Notes: generated by a model not told the origin, from the sequence alone. Shown: positions 16,006 to 23,891, counted from the stretch's first letter. The stretch is 28,061 nucleotides of DNA from an uncultured Dorea sp. (GCA_934307335.1 CAKRCL010000017.1:1-28061); one strand, 5' to 3'. Program-made: numbers and translations.

Positions 16006-16026
16006 GGACGGGCAAATTGCCCGTCC
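16006..16026. terminator. Bidirectional rho-independent terminator between rmlC and a convergent GT2
   Basis: GGACGGGCA (16006-16014) pairs perfectly with TGCCCGTCC (16018-16026) around AAT, and GATTTATTTTTT follows on the plus strand. The stop codon of the minus-strand gene is four bases away, so the same stem probably ends that transcript too, though its T run is weaker. Confidence 0.92.
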
Positions 16027-16029
16027 GAT

Positions 16030-17010
16030 TTATTTTTTGAAAAGTTTTCTCGAAAACCAGTCTTTGATATAAGCAAAAGTATGTCTGAACAGATCGATTT
16101 CGATTATAAAGTAATTGCCAAGATGTTTGAACTGAAACTTTACCTTTTTTTGATTTTTTGCAGTTTTTAAGCCTTCGGTGAAACCTTCTTTATATTCTTT
16201 TCCAAAACCAATTTTGCAGAAGAACAGATATTTTACAAAATAACCAATTGCCAGAGGAATGAAATTTATTATTAATTGTAGAATTGGCATATTTTTGTAG
16301 TTCAAGTAAAGATTGTTACGTGCTGCAAGCTTAACTTTGAAAGCGTTATATTTGGATCCGCTTGTACCACTTCCGACATGGTAGACAAGAGCAGTAGGAC
16401 AATACATATTATAATAGCCGAAAATACGTGCTCGATATCCAATATCAATATCTTCTAGATAAGCAAAATGATTTTCATCGAAATAACCGATTTTATCGAA
16501 AATACTGCGACGGTAAATGGCGGCACCTGCGCAGGCAGTAAATACTTCAGAATATTCAGTATAATTCGTGACCGGACGGCCGCATCCCCGGCAAACGCCC
16601 CAGCCAAGCAAAGTATATAAATCACCTGCGCTATCGATAAGCTCTGGATGATACATTTGAATCATTTTGCTACTGACAGAAAAAATCTTTGGATTTTTTT
16701 CGATAGCTTTTATCATTTCCTCTACATAATGTTTGTCCACAGTAGTATCGTTGTTTAATAAAATGACATATGGTGTTTCAGAGTGTTGGATACCAATGTT
16801 AACAGCTTTACTGAATCCGTAATTTTTCTGGAGCTTAATAAGCTCTATGTCTGGATAATTTTGCTCCATGTATTCGATACTTCCGTCGGAAGAAGCGTTA
16901 TCTACAACCAAGATGTGAAAATCTTTACAGGTTTGATTGAATAAGGAGTTTAAACAAGGCTCCATAAAATGTTTCCCGTTATAATTTGGAATAACTATTG
17001 TTACTTTCAT
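16030..17010 (-). CDS. Glycosyltransferase family 2 (WbbL/rhamnosyltransferase-like)
   Basis: A 326-residue GT2 and the only minus-strand gene in the window. Motifs: VIPNYNGK (6-13), VDNASSDGS (36-44), YGFSKAVNIGI (about 64-74), LLNNDT (84-89, metal site), AYLEDIDIGYRARIFGY near 182-198 with the catalytic Glu-Asp, and YHVGSGTSGSKYN. This pattern is that of COG1216 enzymes, which include WbbL rhamnosyltransferases and some galactofuranosyltransferases. A hydrophobic, basic C-terminal part (about 240-270) may bind the membrane. It has its own divergent promoter and shares a terminator with rmlC, so it forms a single-gene unit in the locus. With glf nearby, a Galf transfer role is a real alternative. 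Confidence 0.87.
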   Translation of the reverse strand: MKVTIVIPNYNGKHFMEPCLNSLFNQTCKDFHILVVDNASSDGSIEYMEQNYPDIELIKLQKNYGFSKAVNIGIQHSETPYVILLNNDTTVDKHYVEEMIKAIEKNPKIFSVSSKMIQMYHPELIDSAGDLYTLLGWGVCRGCGRPVTNYTEYSEVFTACAGAAIYRRSIFDKIGYFDENHFAYLEDIDIGYRARIFGYYNMYCPTALVYHVGSGTSGSKYNAFKVKLAARNNLYLNYKNMPILQLIINFIPLAIGYFVKYLFFCKIGFGKEYKEGFTEGLKTAKNQKKVKFQFKHLGNYFIIEIDLFRHTFAYIKDWFSRKLFKK

Positions 17011-17045
17011 CTAATGTCCTCAATTCTGATAAATAATTTCAATTT

Positions 17046-17074
17046 ATTATAACAGAGATTTGCATATTTAACAA
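17046..17074 (-). promoter_or_regulatory. Promoter of the minus-strand glycosyltransferase
   Basis: Read on the minus strand, TTGTTA (17069-17074) and TATAAT (17046-17051) are 17 bases apart, and a GAGGA ribosome binding site stands before the ATG at 17010. The transcript would start near 17039. Confidence 0.7.
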
Positions 17075-17124
17075 ATGTTGCGGAATTATTAATAAAATGT
17101 TAAGAAAATGCAGGGGGTGGAGGG

Positions 17125-17153
17125 TTGTCGATTAAGATGAGATATAGTATAAT
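17125..17153 (+). promoter_or_regulatory. Promoter of the chain-initiation operon
   Basis: TTGTCG (17125-17130) and TATAAT (17148-17153) are separated by 17 bases. It points away from the minus-strand promoter, so the 178-base gap holds a divergent pair. The -35 boxes are about 50 bases apart. Confidence 0.68.
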
Positions 17154-17188
17154 TTGGAGGATAATAAAGCTATATTTAGTTAGAATGG

Positions 17189-18604
17189 GTGAAAAAATTG
17201 ATCAAAAACAATCAAAAATTATTAAATAGATTGCATATTGTGTTAGATGCAATAATTATAATATTCTCGTATGGAGTGTCATGGGTTTTTCGATTTAAAA
17301 GTGGATTTTTTGAATTATCATCATGGTATTTATCACTTGAGCAATATATGAAATTATTGATATATATTGTTCCTTTGTATTTAGTATTATATTATGCGTT
17401 TCATTTGTATACATCGAAACGGGTTCAAGGAAGACGACTGGAAGCATGGCATATTGTTCAGGCAAACTCGGTTGGTTTAATGATTCTGATTTTGTTCCTT
17501 TATTTGGGAAAAATGATGGATTATTCCCGTAAGATGTTTTTTGTGTTTTATTGTGTTAATATTTGCTTAGAAATAGTTGTACGCAATTTAATTCGTATGC
17601 TTTTGAAAAAATATAGAAAGCAAGGATACAATCAGAAACACATATTGTTGGTGGGATATAGCCGGGCAGCAGAAGGTTATTTGGATCGTGTAATGACTCA
17701 TCCGGAATGGGGATATATTGTAAATGGGATTCTTGCGGATAACGTACCTGATAATACAGAATATCGAAGCGTTAAAGTTTTAGGAGGAACGGAAGAACTG
17801 GCGCATATTTTATCGGAAAATAAGATGGATGAAATAGTAATTACATTGGGACTTTCGGAATATCATAAATTGGCACATATAGTAAATATGTGTGAAAAAT
17901 CAGGAGTTCATACAAAATTTGTTCCTGATTATAATAATGTAATACCGACAAAACCATATACAGAAGATATTCTTGGAATGCCGGTTATTAATATCCGACA
18001 TGTACCGCTCAATAGTAATGTATTAAATGCATTTGTGAAACGGGCAGTAGATATTTTTGGTGCATTGGTAGCTATTTTATTATTTTCACCAGTTATGTTG
18101 ATTACAACTATTATAATCAAAGCTACTTCACCGGGACCATTGATATTTAAGCAGGAAAGAATCGGACGGCATAATCGACCGTTTTATATGTATAAATTCC
18201 GTTCTATGGTTGTACAAGATGACAAAGATGAGAAAAAAGGATGGACGGTTAAGAATGATCCGAGAGTGACTCCGATTGGCAGATTTATTCGTAAGACAAG
18301 CATTGATGAATTACCACAATTGTTTAATATTTTGAAAGGTGACATGAGTCTGGTTGGACCAAGACCTGAAAGGCCGCAGTTTGTAGAAAAGTTTAAAGAA
18401 GAAATTCCAAGATATATGATAAAGCATCAGGTTCGGCCGGGACTTACCGGTTGGGCACAAGTGAATGGATACAGGGGAGATACATCGATTCGCAAACGTA
18501 TTGAATATGACTTATATTATATTGAAAATTGGACACTGGGATTTGATTTTAAAATCATATTTTTAACTTTTTTTAAAGGATTTATCAATAAAAACGCATA
18601 TTAA
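17189..18604 (+). CDS. Polyprenyl-phosphate sugar-1-phosphate transferase (WcaJ/WbaP type)
   Basis: This 471-residue enzyme starts polymer synthesis by moving a hexose 1-phosphate, usually glucose or galactose, from UDP-sugar onto undecaprenyl phosphate. The N-terminal part has four membrane helices (about 14-130), followed by a CoA-binding-3-like Rossmann domain (about 145-270, with HILLVGYSRAAEGYLDR). The catalytic bacterial sugar transferase domain (about 282-471) shows KRAVDIFGA, GPLIFKQERIGR, FYMYKFRSM, TSIDELPQLFNIL with the catalytic Asp-Glu, SLVGPRPERP and RPGLTGWAQVNGYRG. All regions are intact. The start is a GTG without a strong ribosome binding site, so the first residues are uncertain. 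The LCP gene follows after 14 bases. Confidence 0.93.
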   Translation: MKKLIKNNQKLLNRLHIVLDAIIIIFSYGVSWVFRFKSGFFELSSWYLSLEQYMKLLIYIVPLYLVLYYAFHLYTSKRVQGRRLEAWHIVQANSVGLMILILFLYLGKMMDYSRKMFFVFYCVNICLEIVVRNLIRMLLKKYRKQGYNQKHILLVGYSRAAEGYLDRVMTHPEWGYIVNGILADNVPDNTEYRSVKVLGGTEELAHILSENKMDEIVITLGLSEYHKLAHIVNMCEKSGVHTKFVPDYNNVIPTKPYTEDILGMPVINIRHVPLNSNVLNAFVKRAVDIFGALVAILLFSPVMLITTIIIKATSPGPLIFKQERIGRHNRPFYMYKFRSMVVQDDKDEKKGWTVKNDPRVTPIGRFIRKTSIDELPQLFNILKGDMSLVGPRPERPQFVEKFKEEIPRYMIKHQVRPGLTGWAQVNGYRGDTSIRKRIEYDLYYIENWTLGFDFKIIFLTFFKGFINKNAY

Positions 18605-18618
18605 AAGGGGAGTGTAAA

Positions 18619-19752
18619 ATGGCAAAGAAGCAAATGAATAAAAGACAGCAAAGATTGGAACGAGAGCGCAGGTTGAAAAAAAGAAAAAGAAAACGATTTG
18701 CCATTATAATTATCGAGATTTTAATTTTGGCAGCACTTGGTGTTGTAGCGTATGGAATGTTTGTTATGGATAAGATGGATATTACTACGTTAAACAAAGA
18801 CAAATTAGAAGTGTATAAGGATACAGGAGATTATACGAACATAGCTTTATTTGGATTGGATTCCAGAGGAGGAGAACTGGAAGGTGCAGTGCAGAGTGAC
18901 TGTATTATGATTGCCAGCATTAATAATAAAACAAATGAAATAAAATTAGTTTCTGTATATAGAGATACATTGTTGAAAGTGACTGAAGAAAAATATGGAA
19001 AAGCTAATTCTGCATATAACAGAGGTGGCCCGACAGAGGCTATTGCGTTGTTGAATCGAAATTTAGACATGGATATTGAAAAATATATCAGTGTAAACTT
19101 TAATGCATTGGCAGATATTGTGGATGCACTGGGTGGTATTGAAATAGACATGACGGATGAAGAAGTATATTGGACAAATGGATATTGTACAGAAACTTCT
19201 CAGGTAGTTGGAAGAAAAACAACAGAATTGAGTGGAGCCGGGGTTCATAAATTGGACGGAATTCAGGCAGTATCCTATGCAAGAATACGTTATACAGAAG
19301 GTATGGATTTTAAAAGAACACAACGCCAGAGAATTGTGCTTGAAAAAATTGCAGAAAAAGCACAGAAGGCAAATGTTGTTACATTAAATAATATTGTAAA
19401 TAAAGTAATGCCTCAGATTTCAACGAATTTGACAACATCGAATATGCTTGGACTGGCAGCACATGCAGCTGATTATAAATTGGGAGAGATGTCAGGTTTC
19501 CCATTTGAAGTTACAACATGTGAAAAAGTAAAAAATCATAAAGGGTCTTATGTAACGGCAGTAGGACTTACTAAGAATGTAAGTGAATTACATGAGTTCT
19601 TATTTGGCGAAACAGATTACCAACCATCTGATACAGTAAAGCAGATTAATGATGAGGTGATTTATATGACAGGAGTAGATCCGGATACGTATAAATCAAC
19701 AATGGATTATACGTATAGAAGCGGTGGAGATAACTCTGATGATGAAAATTAA
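18619..19752 (+). CDS. LytR-CpsA-Psr (LCP) family wall-polymer ligase, first copy
   Basis: LCP enzymes move a lipid-linked polymer onto peptidoglycan at the outer membrane face. This 377-residue protein has a very basic cytoplasmic N-terminus (1-32), one membrane helix (about 34-53) and the LCP domain (about 70-300): ALFGLDSRGG, SDCIMIASI, LVSVYRDTLL with the conserved arginine, YNRGGPTEAIALLNRNLDM, ISVNFNALADIVDALGGIEIDM, and YARIRYTEGMDFKRTQRQR. The residue before the conserved Ser-Asp is Gln here and Arg in the copy at 20771-22144. It lacks the Ser/Gly tail of that copy. It lies between the initiating transferase and a GT2 in one operon, so it likely attaches the polymer made here. Confidence 0.93.
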   Translation: MAKKQMNKRQQRLERERRLKKRKRKRFAIIIIEILILAALGVVAYGMFVMDKMDITTLNKDKLEVYKDTGDYTNIALFGLDSRGGELEGAVQSDCIMIASINNKTNEIKLVSVYRDTLLKVTEEKYGKANSAYNRGGPTEAIALLNRNLDMDIEKYISVNFNALADIVDALGGIEIDMTDEEVYWTNGYCTETSQVVGRKTTELSGAGVHKLDGIQAVSYARIRYTEGMDFKRTQRQRIVLEKIAEKAQKANVVTLNNIVNKVMPQISTNLTTSNMLGLAAHAADYKLGEMSGFPFEVTTCEKVKNHKGSYVTAVGLTKNVSELHEFLFGETDYQPSDTVKQINDEVIYMTGVDPDTYKSTMDYTYRSGGDNSDDEN

Positions 19753-19754
19753 AT

Positions 19755-19761
19755 AAAGGAG
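19755..19761 (+). promoter_or_regulatory. Ribosome binding site supporting a TTG start
   Basis: AAAGGAG is ten bases before TTG at 19772, where the GT2 core strand begins (KVDVIIPTY). No ATG or GTG offers a full N-terminus. Confidence 0.7.
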
Positions 19762-19771
19762 TTAGAAAAAA

Positions 19772-20689
19772 TTGAAAGTAGATGTGATTATTCCAACATA
19801 TAAACCAGGTGAAGAATTTTTAGAGTTAATAAATAAACTGCAAAAGCAAGAATATGCGATTCATAAGATAATAATTATTAATACGGAAACAGACACATTT
19901 CCTGAAAAAATAAAAACAGAACCATATCCAGTGGAAGTTATTCATATCAGACCGGAAGAATTTGATCATGGTGGGACAAGGAATATGGGAGCCAGTATTT
20001 CGGAGGCAGAGATTGTATTATACATGACTCAAGATGCAATGCCGGAAGATGATCATCTAATAAGAAGTTTTGTGGAAGTATTTGAAAAACATAGGGATGT
20101 CGGAATTGCGTATGGAAGACAATTGCCGAGAAAAGAATGCAATGTTATTGAACGATATACAAGGAGATTTAATTATCCGGAAAAGAGTCGTGTAAAATCA
20201 AAGCAAGACTTGCCACAGATGGGAATAAAAACTTTTTTCTGTTCAGATGTATGTGCAGCATATAGAAGAAATTATTTGCTGAGTGCGGGTGGATTTGAAG
20301 ATCCAACTATTTTTAATGAGGATATGATATTTGCCGGAAAAAGAATACTGGCGGGAGACAAGATTGCATATGTAGCGGAAGCAAAAGTAATACATTCACA
20401 CAATTATACTGGTCTGCAGCAATTTCATAGAAATTTTGATTTGGCAGTTTCGCAGGCGCAGCATCCGGAAGTATTTGAAGGGATTCGCTCAGAAGGAGAA
20501 GGAATTCGTATGGTAAAATCAACGGCAAAATATTTGACACGAAGTGGTCAGCCGTTGAAAGCATTTCAACTTGTGTATATATCTGCATGTAAATATGCAG
20601 GCTATTTTCTGGGAAAAAGATATAAAAAATTGCCTTTGTGGTTCGTTTTGAAATGTACGTCAAGTAAAAAATACTGGAAAAAATCTTAA
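19772..20689 (+). CDS. Rhamnosyltransferase-like glycosyltransferase family 2, second copy
   Basis: A 305-residue GT2 with VIIPTYKPG (5-13), EFDHGGTRN (63-71), TQDAMP (86-91), FNEDMIFAGK and VIHSHNYTG. The motifs sit at the same residue numbers as in the protein at 7243-8220, so the two are paralogues with likely related donors. The E-F-x-H-G-x-T-R-N motif is common in rhamnosyltransferases that use dTDP-rhamnose. It is the last gene of the operon begun at the sugar-phosphate transferase, so it may act early, for example adding the first rhamnose to the lipid-linked primer; that ordering is inference. It uses a TTG start. No clear terminator follows. Confidence 0.86.
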   Translation: MKVDVIIPTYKPGEEFLELINKLQKQEYAIHKIIIINTETDTFPEKIKTEPYPVEVIHIRPEEFDHGGTRNMGASISEAEIVLYMTQDAMPEDDHLIRSFVEVFEKHRDVGIAYGRQLPRKECNVIERYTRRFNYPEKSRVKSKQDLPQMGIKTFFCSDVCAAYRRNYLLSAGGFEDPTIFNEDMIFAGKRILAGDKIAYVAEAKVIHSHNYTGLQQFHRNFDLAVSQAQHPEVFEGIRSEGEGIRMVKSTAKYLTRSGQPLKAFQLVYISACKYAGYFLGKRYKKLPLWFVLKCTSSKKYWKKS

Positions 20690-20704
20690 GAAATACGATT
20701 TTTG

Positions 20705-20733
20705 TTGAATTTTGTAGTAGAATAGGATATTAT
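20705..20733 (+). promoter_or_regulatory. Promoter of the second LCP gene
   Basis: TTGAAT (20705-20710) and TATTAT (20728-20733) have a 17-base spacer. It lies in the 81-base gap before the LCP gene, whose ribosome binding site AAAGGA is at about 20757-20762. Confidence 0.65.
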
Positions 20734-20770
20734 TAATCTGTTTAATTGTGTTCAAAGAAAGGATGTTTCG

Positions 20771-22144
20771 ATGGCTAAGCAAAGAAAAAGCAGACGCAAG
20801 GTACATAGAGGAAGAAGAACTAAGAAAGGGTTTGCAACCTGGTCTCTTGGTAAAAAAATTGGTGTGATTGCAGTTAGTGTTTTATTAGTATTAGTAATAG
20901 GTGGCGGAGCAGCAGCTGCGGCGTATGTGACCAGCAAAGTAGATAAGATGGAAGTTAAACAGCTGGATGCTGATAAATTAGAGATTAATCAGGAAGTGGA
21001 ACATAAAACCGGCTATTTAAATGTTGCACTATTTGGAGTGGATTCAAGAAAAGCTTCTTTAGGAAAAGGCACTCGTAGTGATACAATTATGATTGCAAGT
21101 TTGAATCAGGAAACCGGAGAAGTGAAAATAAGTTCTATATATCGTGATACGCTTTTGCAACAGTCTGATGGAACTTATAACAAGGCAAATGCCGCATATT
21201 CATTTGATGGAGTAGAAGGAGCTGTTGCTCTTTTGAATAAGAATTTAGATATGAATATTGAGCATTATGTGACTGTGAATTTTAACGCACTAAGCGATGT
21301 TATTGATGCGTTAGGTGGACTTGATATTGAGATGACTCATGAAGAGGCATTATTAACTAATGGGTATTATGAAGAGACAGCAAAAGTAACAGGACGTGAA
21401 TATGAAGTTGTTAATGGAAACGAAGGCCTTATTCATGTAAATGGAGGACAAGCCACATCTTTTTGCCGTATTCGTTATACAAAAGGTGATGATTTCAAAC
21501 GAACAGAGCGTCAAAGAATGGTTATAGAAAAAGTAGTGGAAAAGCTGCAGGCAGCAAATCTTGCTACAATTAATAAGATTATTGATGATGTGTTCGAAGA
21601 AGTAGGAACGAACTTTACGCTGGCAGAAATATTGTCTTATGCAAAAGGCTTTAAAAGTTATAAATTAGGTGAAACAACAGGTTTCCCTTACAATGTATCA
21701 ACAGGAACTTTAAGTGGTATCGGAAGTACTGTTATACCTACAAATTTTACAAGTGATGTACAGCAGCTTCATCAATTCTTTTTTGGAGATGATGGATATA
21801 CACCATCTGAGACTGTGCAAAATATAGAGGCGGGGATCAAAAAGAAGACATCTGATGTTGGAAACGGAACTACAAAAGGAACTACAAAAGATGATGCAGA
21901 TGATAATTCCGGAAGTTCTACAAAGAAATCTTCTGGAAGTACAGGCTCAAATAAAACTTCTGGCACAAGTTCTTCTGGAAGTTCCGGCAGTGGAAGTCAT
22001 TCGGGAAGTTCTTCATCCGGAAGTAGTTCCAATGGGGGAAGTAATTCCGGTAGTGGAAATGACTCGGGCGGAAATTCCGGTGGCGGCAGTTCTTCAGGAG
22101 GAGAATCTTCCGATGGTGGAAGTGATTCTGGTAGCGAAGAATAA
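20771..22144 (+). CDS. LCP family wall-polymer ligase with Ser/Gly-rich tail, second copy
   Basis: A 457-residue LCP protein. It has a basic N-terminus (1-32, rich in Arg and Lys), one membrane helix (about 34-55), and an LCP domain (about 75-330) with ALFGVDSRKASLGKGTRSDT, ISSIYRDTLL, FNALSDVIDALGGLDIEM and CRIRYTKGDDFKRTERQR, so the catalytic arginines and aspartates are in place. Residues from about 360 to the end are a low-complexity tail of Ser, Gly, Thr and Asn. Such a tail would extend outside the membrane into the wall. It follows its own promoter and precedes the cohesin-like surface protein. It may serve a different polymer or a different stage than the copy at 18619-19752. Confidence 0.93.
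   Translation: MAKQRKSRRKVHRGRRTKKGFATWSLGKKIGVIAVSVLLVLVIGGGAAAAAYVTSKVDKMEVKQLDADKLEINQEVEHKTGYLNVALFGVDSRKASLGKGTRSDTIMIASLNQETGEVKISSIYRDTLLQQSDGTYNKANAAYSFDGVEGAVALLNKNLDMNIEHYVTVNFNALSDVIDALGGLDIEMTHEEALLTNGYYEETAKVTGREYEVVNGNEGLIHVNGGQATSFCRIRYTKGDDFKRTERQRMVIEKVVEKLQAANLATINKIIDDVFEEVGTNFTLAEILSYAKGFKSYKLGETTGFPYNVSTGTLSGIGSTVIPTNFTSDVQQLHQFFFGDDGYTPSETVQNIEAGIKKKTSDVGNGTTKGTTKDDADDNSGSSTKKSSGSTGSNKTSGTSSSGSSGSGSHSGSSSSGSSSNGGSNSGSGNDSGGNSGGGSSSGGESSDGGSDSGSEE
21862..22141 (+). repeat. Low-complexity Ser/Gly-coding tract
   Basis: This part of the LCP gene repeats short units such as GGAAGT, TCCGGA and TCTGGAAGT with varied synonymous codons. It encodes roughly 90 residues that are mostly Ser and Gly. 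The codon mixing suggests that protein composition, not recent DNA slippage, is being kept. Confidence 0.75.
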
Positions 22145-22195
22145 TGCATAACCATTGATAAAATACAGAAACTATAGAAAAAAAGAGGTAAAATC

Positions 22196-23806
22196 ATGAA
22201 GTTTTTAAAGAGGATACTGGCTGCAGTTGCCTGCGTATGTGTGCTCGCTACTAGCGTGACACTTACAACCAATGCAGCTGGCGGTAGAATTTCTTTTACA
22301 GATCCAAGTACGGCTGTGGGAGATATGGTGGATGTAAAATGTGTGTTGAAGTCCAGTAGTGGAACACTTGGATCTACTTCTGTTACTCTTTCTTATGATA
22401 GTAGTGCGCTGAAGTTTAGTTCAGGAGACGGAGTAACATCTGAAGGAGATGGGACTCTGACATATACAGGAGATGGCGGTTCTTCTGAGGTGTCATTTAC
22501 AATGACGTTTCAGGCTTTAACAGAGGGATCAACAGAGATTAAGGTGGCAAGCCAGGATGTGAAGTCTAGTTCTGGTTCAGAGATTAAGATGACAGAGGGT
22601 AAATCTGCGGTTAAAATTGCAGAAGGAGATCCGTCTAAGATTGTGGATGATACACAGTCCAAAGAAGATACTGATACGGCAGAGACTGCAGGCAGCGGTG
22701 TAACAGTAGATGTAAATGGAACATCTTATACGTTGAGTGATTTTGTAGAATCCTCTCTTCCGGCAGGATTCGCAAAGACAACGATGAATTATGAGGGCGC
22801 TGATCGTCCGATGGCAGTCAATGACACAAATGGCATTTATTTGGCATATCTTACATCTGCAGATGGCACATCTGAATTTTTCTTATATGATGATTCAAAT
22901 GCAACATTTGCTCCGTATGAAATGATTGATATTTCTGATACAACTTCAATTGTGTTATTAAGTGATACAAGTGTACAATTACCATCTAATTATGTTCAGA
23001 CAACTCTGACATTGAATGGAAAAGATTTTCCGGTGTGGCAGGATAAAGATAAAGATGGATTTTATTTGATGTATGCTGTTAATAATAACGGAACTAAGAA
23101 TTTCTATGAGTATGATTCTCAGGAGAATACTTATCAGAGATGTGATATTAAGCAGGATACAGGAGCAAGCAAAGCTAAGAAAAAAGCGAATGGATTTTTT
23201 GATAAGATGCAGAATCTGGTTGATGGACATTTTAAAGTGTTCTCAATTATCTTTATCATTCTGTTGCTTTTGCTTATTATCCGTCTGATTGTGGTTCGCG
23301 TAAAGCTTCGCAATCGTGATATTGAGTTAGATGATCTGTACGATGAGTACGGAATCGACTTGGAAGAGGAAGAACCGAAACCGGCACCGAAAAAGAAGAA
23401 TAAGAAAAAAGCACAGCCGGCACCGAAGAAGGGCAAGAAAAAGAGAGTCGTAGACGAAGATGACTTTGATGATTATGATGAAGACGACTTTGATGACGAT
23501 GATTATGATGATTATGACGACGATCGTTATGATGACGAGGATGACTATGCAGAAGATGACTTTGAGGAAGAATTTGATGAAGTCAGAGAAGCACCTCTTC
23601 GTACAGTAAAATTTGACGATTTTAATACTATCACAGATATGTCTTTATACGAAGATGAGAATTTTGAGTCATTTATGATGGATGAAGAAGACGAGCGTGA
23701 TACGGTAAATGATCTGGATGATTTGCTTAGCGAACGTCCAAAGGAGAGACGTAGTCATTCTGATAAAGATGATACTTTCCAGGTGGATTATATTGATCTG
23801 GACTAA
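22196..23806 (+). CDS. Single-pass surface protein: cohesin-like domain, duplicated module, charged cytoplasmic tail
   Basis: The full protein is not one I can name; 536 residues. A signal peptide (1-27, cleavage near TNA-AG) precedes a cohesin-like beta-sandwich (about 30-143: STAVGDMVDVKCVL, TLSYDSSALKFSS, FTMTFQAL, GSTEIKV). Two copies of an unnamed module of about 57 residues follow (188-244 and 262-318), each with LPxx[FY]xxTT, GxDxP, G[IF]YLxY and GTxxF. A membrane helix (about 346-368) leads to a cytoplasmic tail: Lys/Pro-rich 393-417, Asp/Glu-rich 420-464, then a mixed acidic end. No dockerin or sortase motif is seen. The ribosome binding site is AGAGGT about eight bases upstream. Its place after an LCP gene suggests a link to wall polymer assembly or sensing. 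Confidence 0.82.
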   Translation: MKFLKRILAAVACVCVLATSVTLTTNAAGGRISFTDPSTAVGDMVDVKCVLKSSSGTLGSTSVTLSYDSSALKFSSGDGVTSEGDGTLTYTGDGGSSEVSFTMTFQALTEGSTEIKVASQDVKSSSGSEIKMTEGKSAVKIAEGDPSKIVDDTQSKEDTDTAETAGSGVTVDVNGTSYTLSDFVESSLPAGFAKTTMNYEGADRPMAVNDTNGIYLAYLTSADGTSEFFLYDDSNATFAPYEMIDISDTTSIVLLSDTSVQLPSNYVQTTLTLNGKDFPVWQDKDKDGFYLMYAVNNNGTKNFYEYDSQENTYQRCDIKQDTGASKAKKKANGFFDKMQNLVDGHFKVFSIIFIILLLLLIIRLIVVRVKLRNRDIELDDLYDEYGIDLEEEEPKPAPKKKNKKKAQPAPKKGKKKRVVDEDDFDDYDEDDFDDDDYDDYDDDRYDDEDDYAEDDFEEEFDEVREAPLRTVKFDDFNTITDMSLYEDENFESFMMDEEDERDTVNDLDDLLSERPKERRSHSDKDDTFQVDYIDLD

Positions 23807-23831
23807 TGACAGATTAGGAACAGGTAGTAAG

Positions 23832-23860
23832 GGGAGGAATGCATAAGATGCATTCCTCTC
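23832..23860 (+). terminator. Hairpin terminator-like structure after the surface protein
   Basis: GAGGAATGCAT (23834-23844) pairs perfectly with ATGCATTCCTC (23848-23858) around AAG, and flanking bases extend the stem. The downstream sequence has little T run, so termination is probable but not certain. Confidence 0.65.
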
Positions 23861-23891
23861 TTGATAAATAGAAAAGTGTAGGAGAAGTATT

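Noticed and set aside
15558..16076. 172-codon minus-strand open frame opposite rmlC and across the terminator
   Set aside because: It crosses a strong hairpin and the end of another gene, and its sequence looks like a shadow of rmlC codon use.
16006..17074. Invertible segment (phase variation) around the minus-strand glycosyltransferase
   Set aside because: Only the terminator dyad is seen on one side; I found no matching inverted copy on the other side and no recombinase gene nearby.
21855..22151. 98-codon plus-strand frame inside the Ser/Gly tract
   Set aside because: An alternative reading of the low-complexity repeats (Val/Glu/Leu-rich); the Ser/Gly frame continues a full LCP protein.
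22145..22195. Promoter before the cohesin-like protein gene
   Set aside because: TTGATA and TATAGA occur but only 12 bases apart, too close; co-transcription with the LCP gene is more likely.
22196..23806. Cellulosome scaffoldin
   Set aside because: There is a single cohesin-like domain, no dockerin or carbohydrate-binding module, and the C-terminus is a membrane helix with a charged tail.
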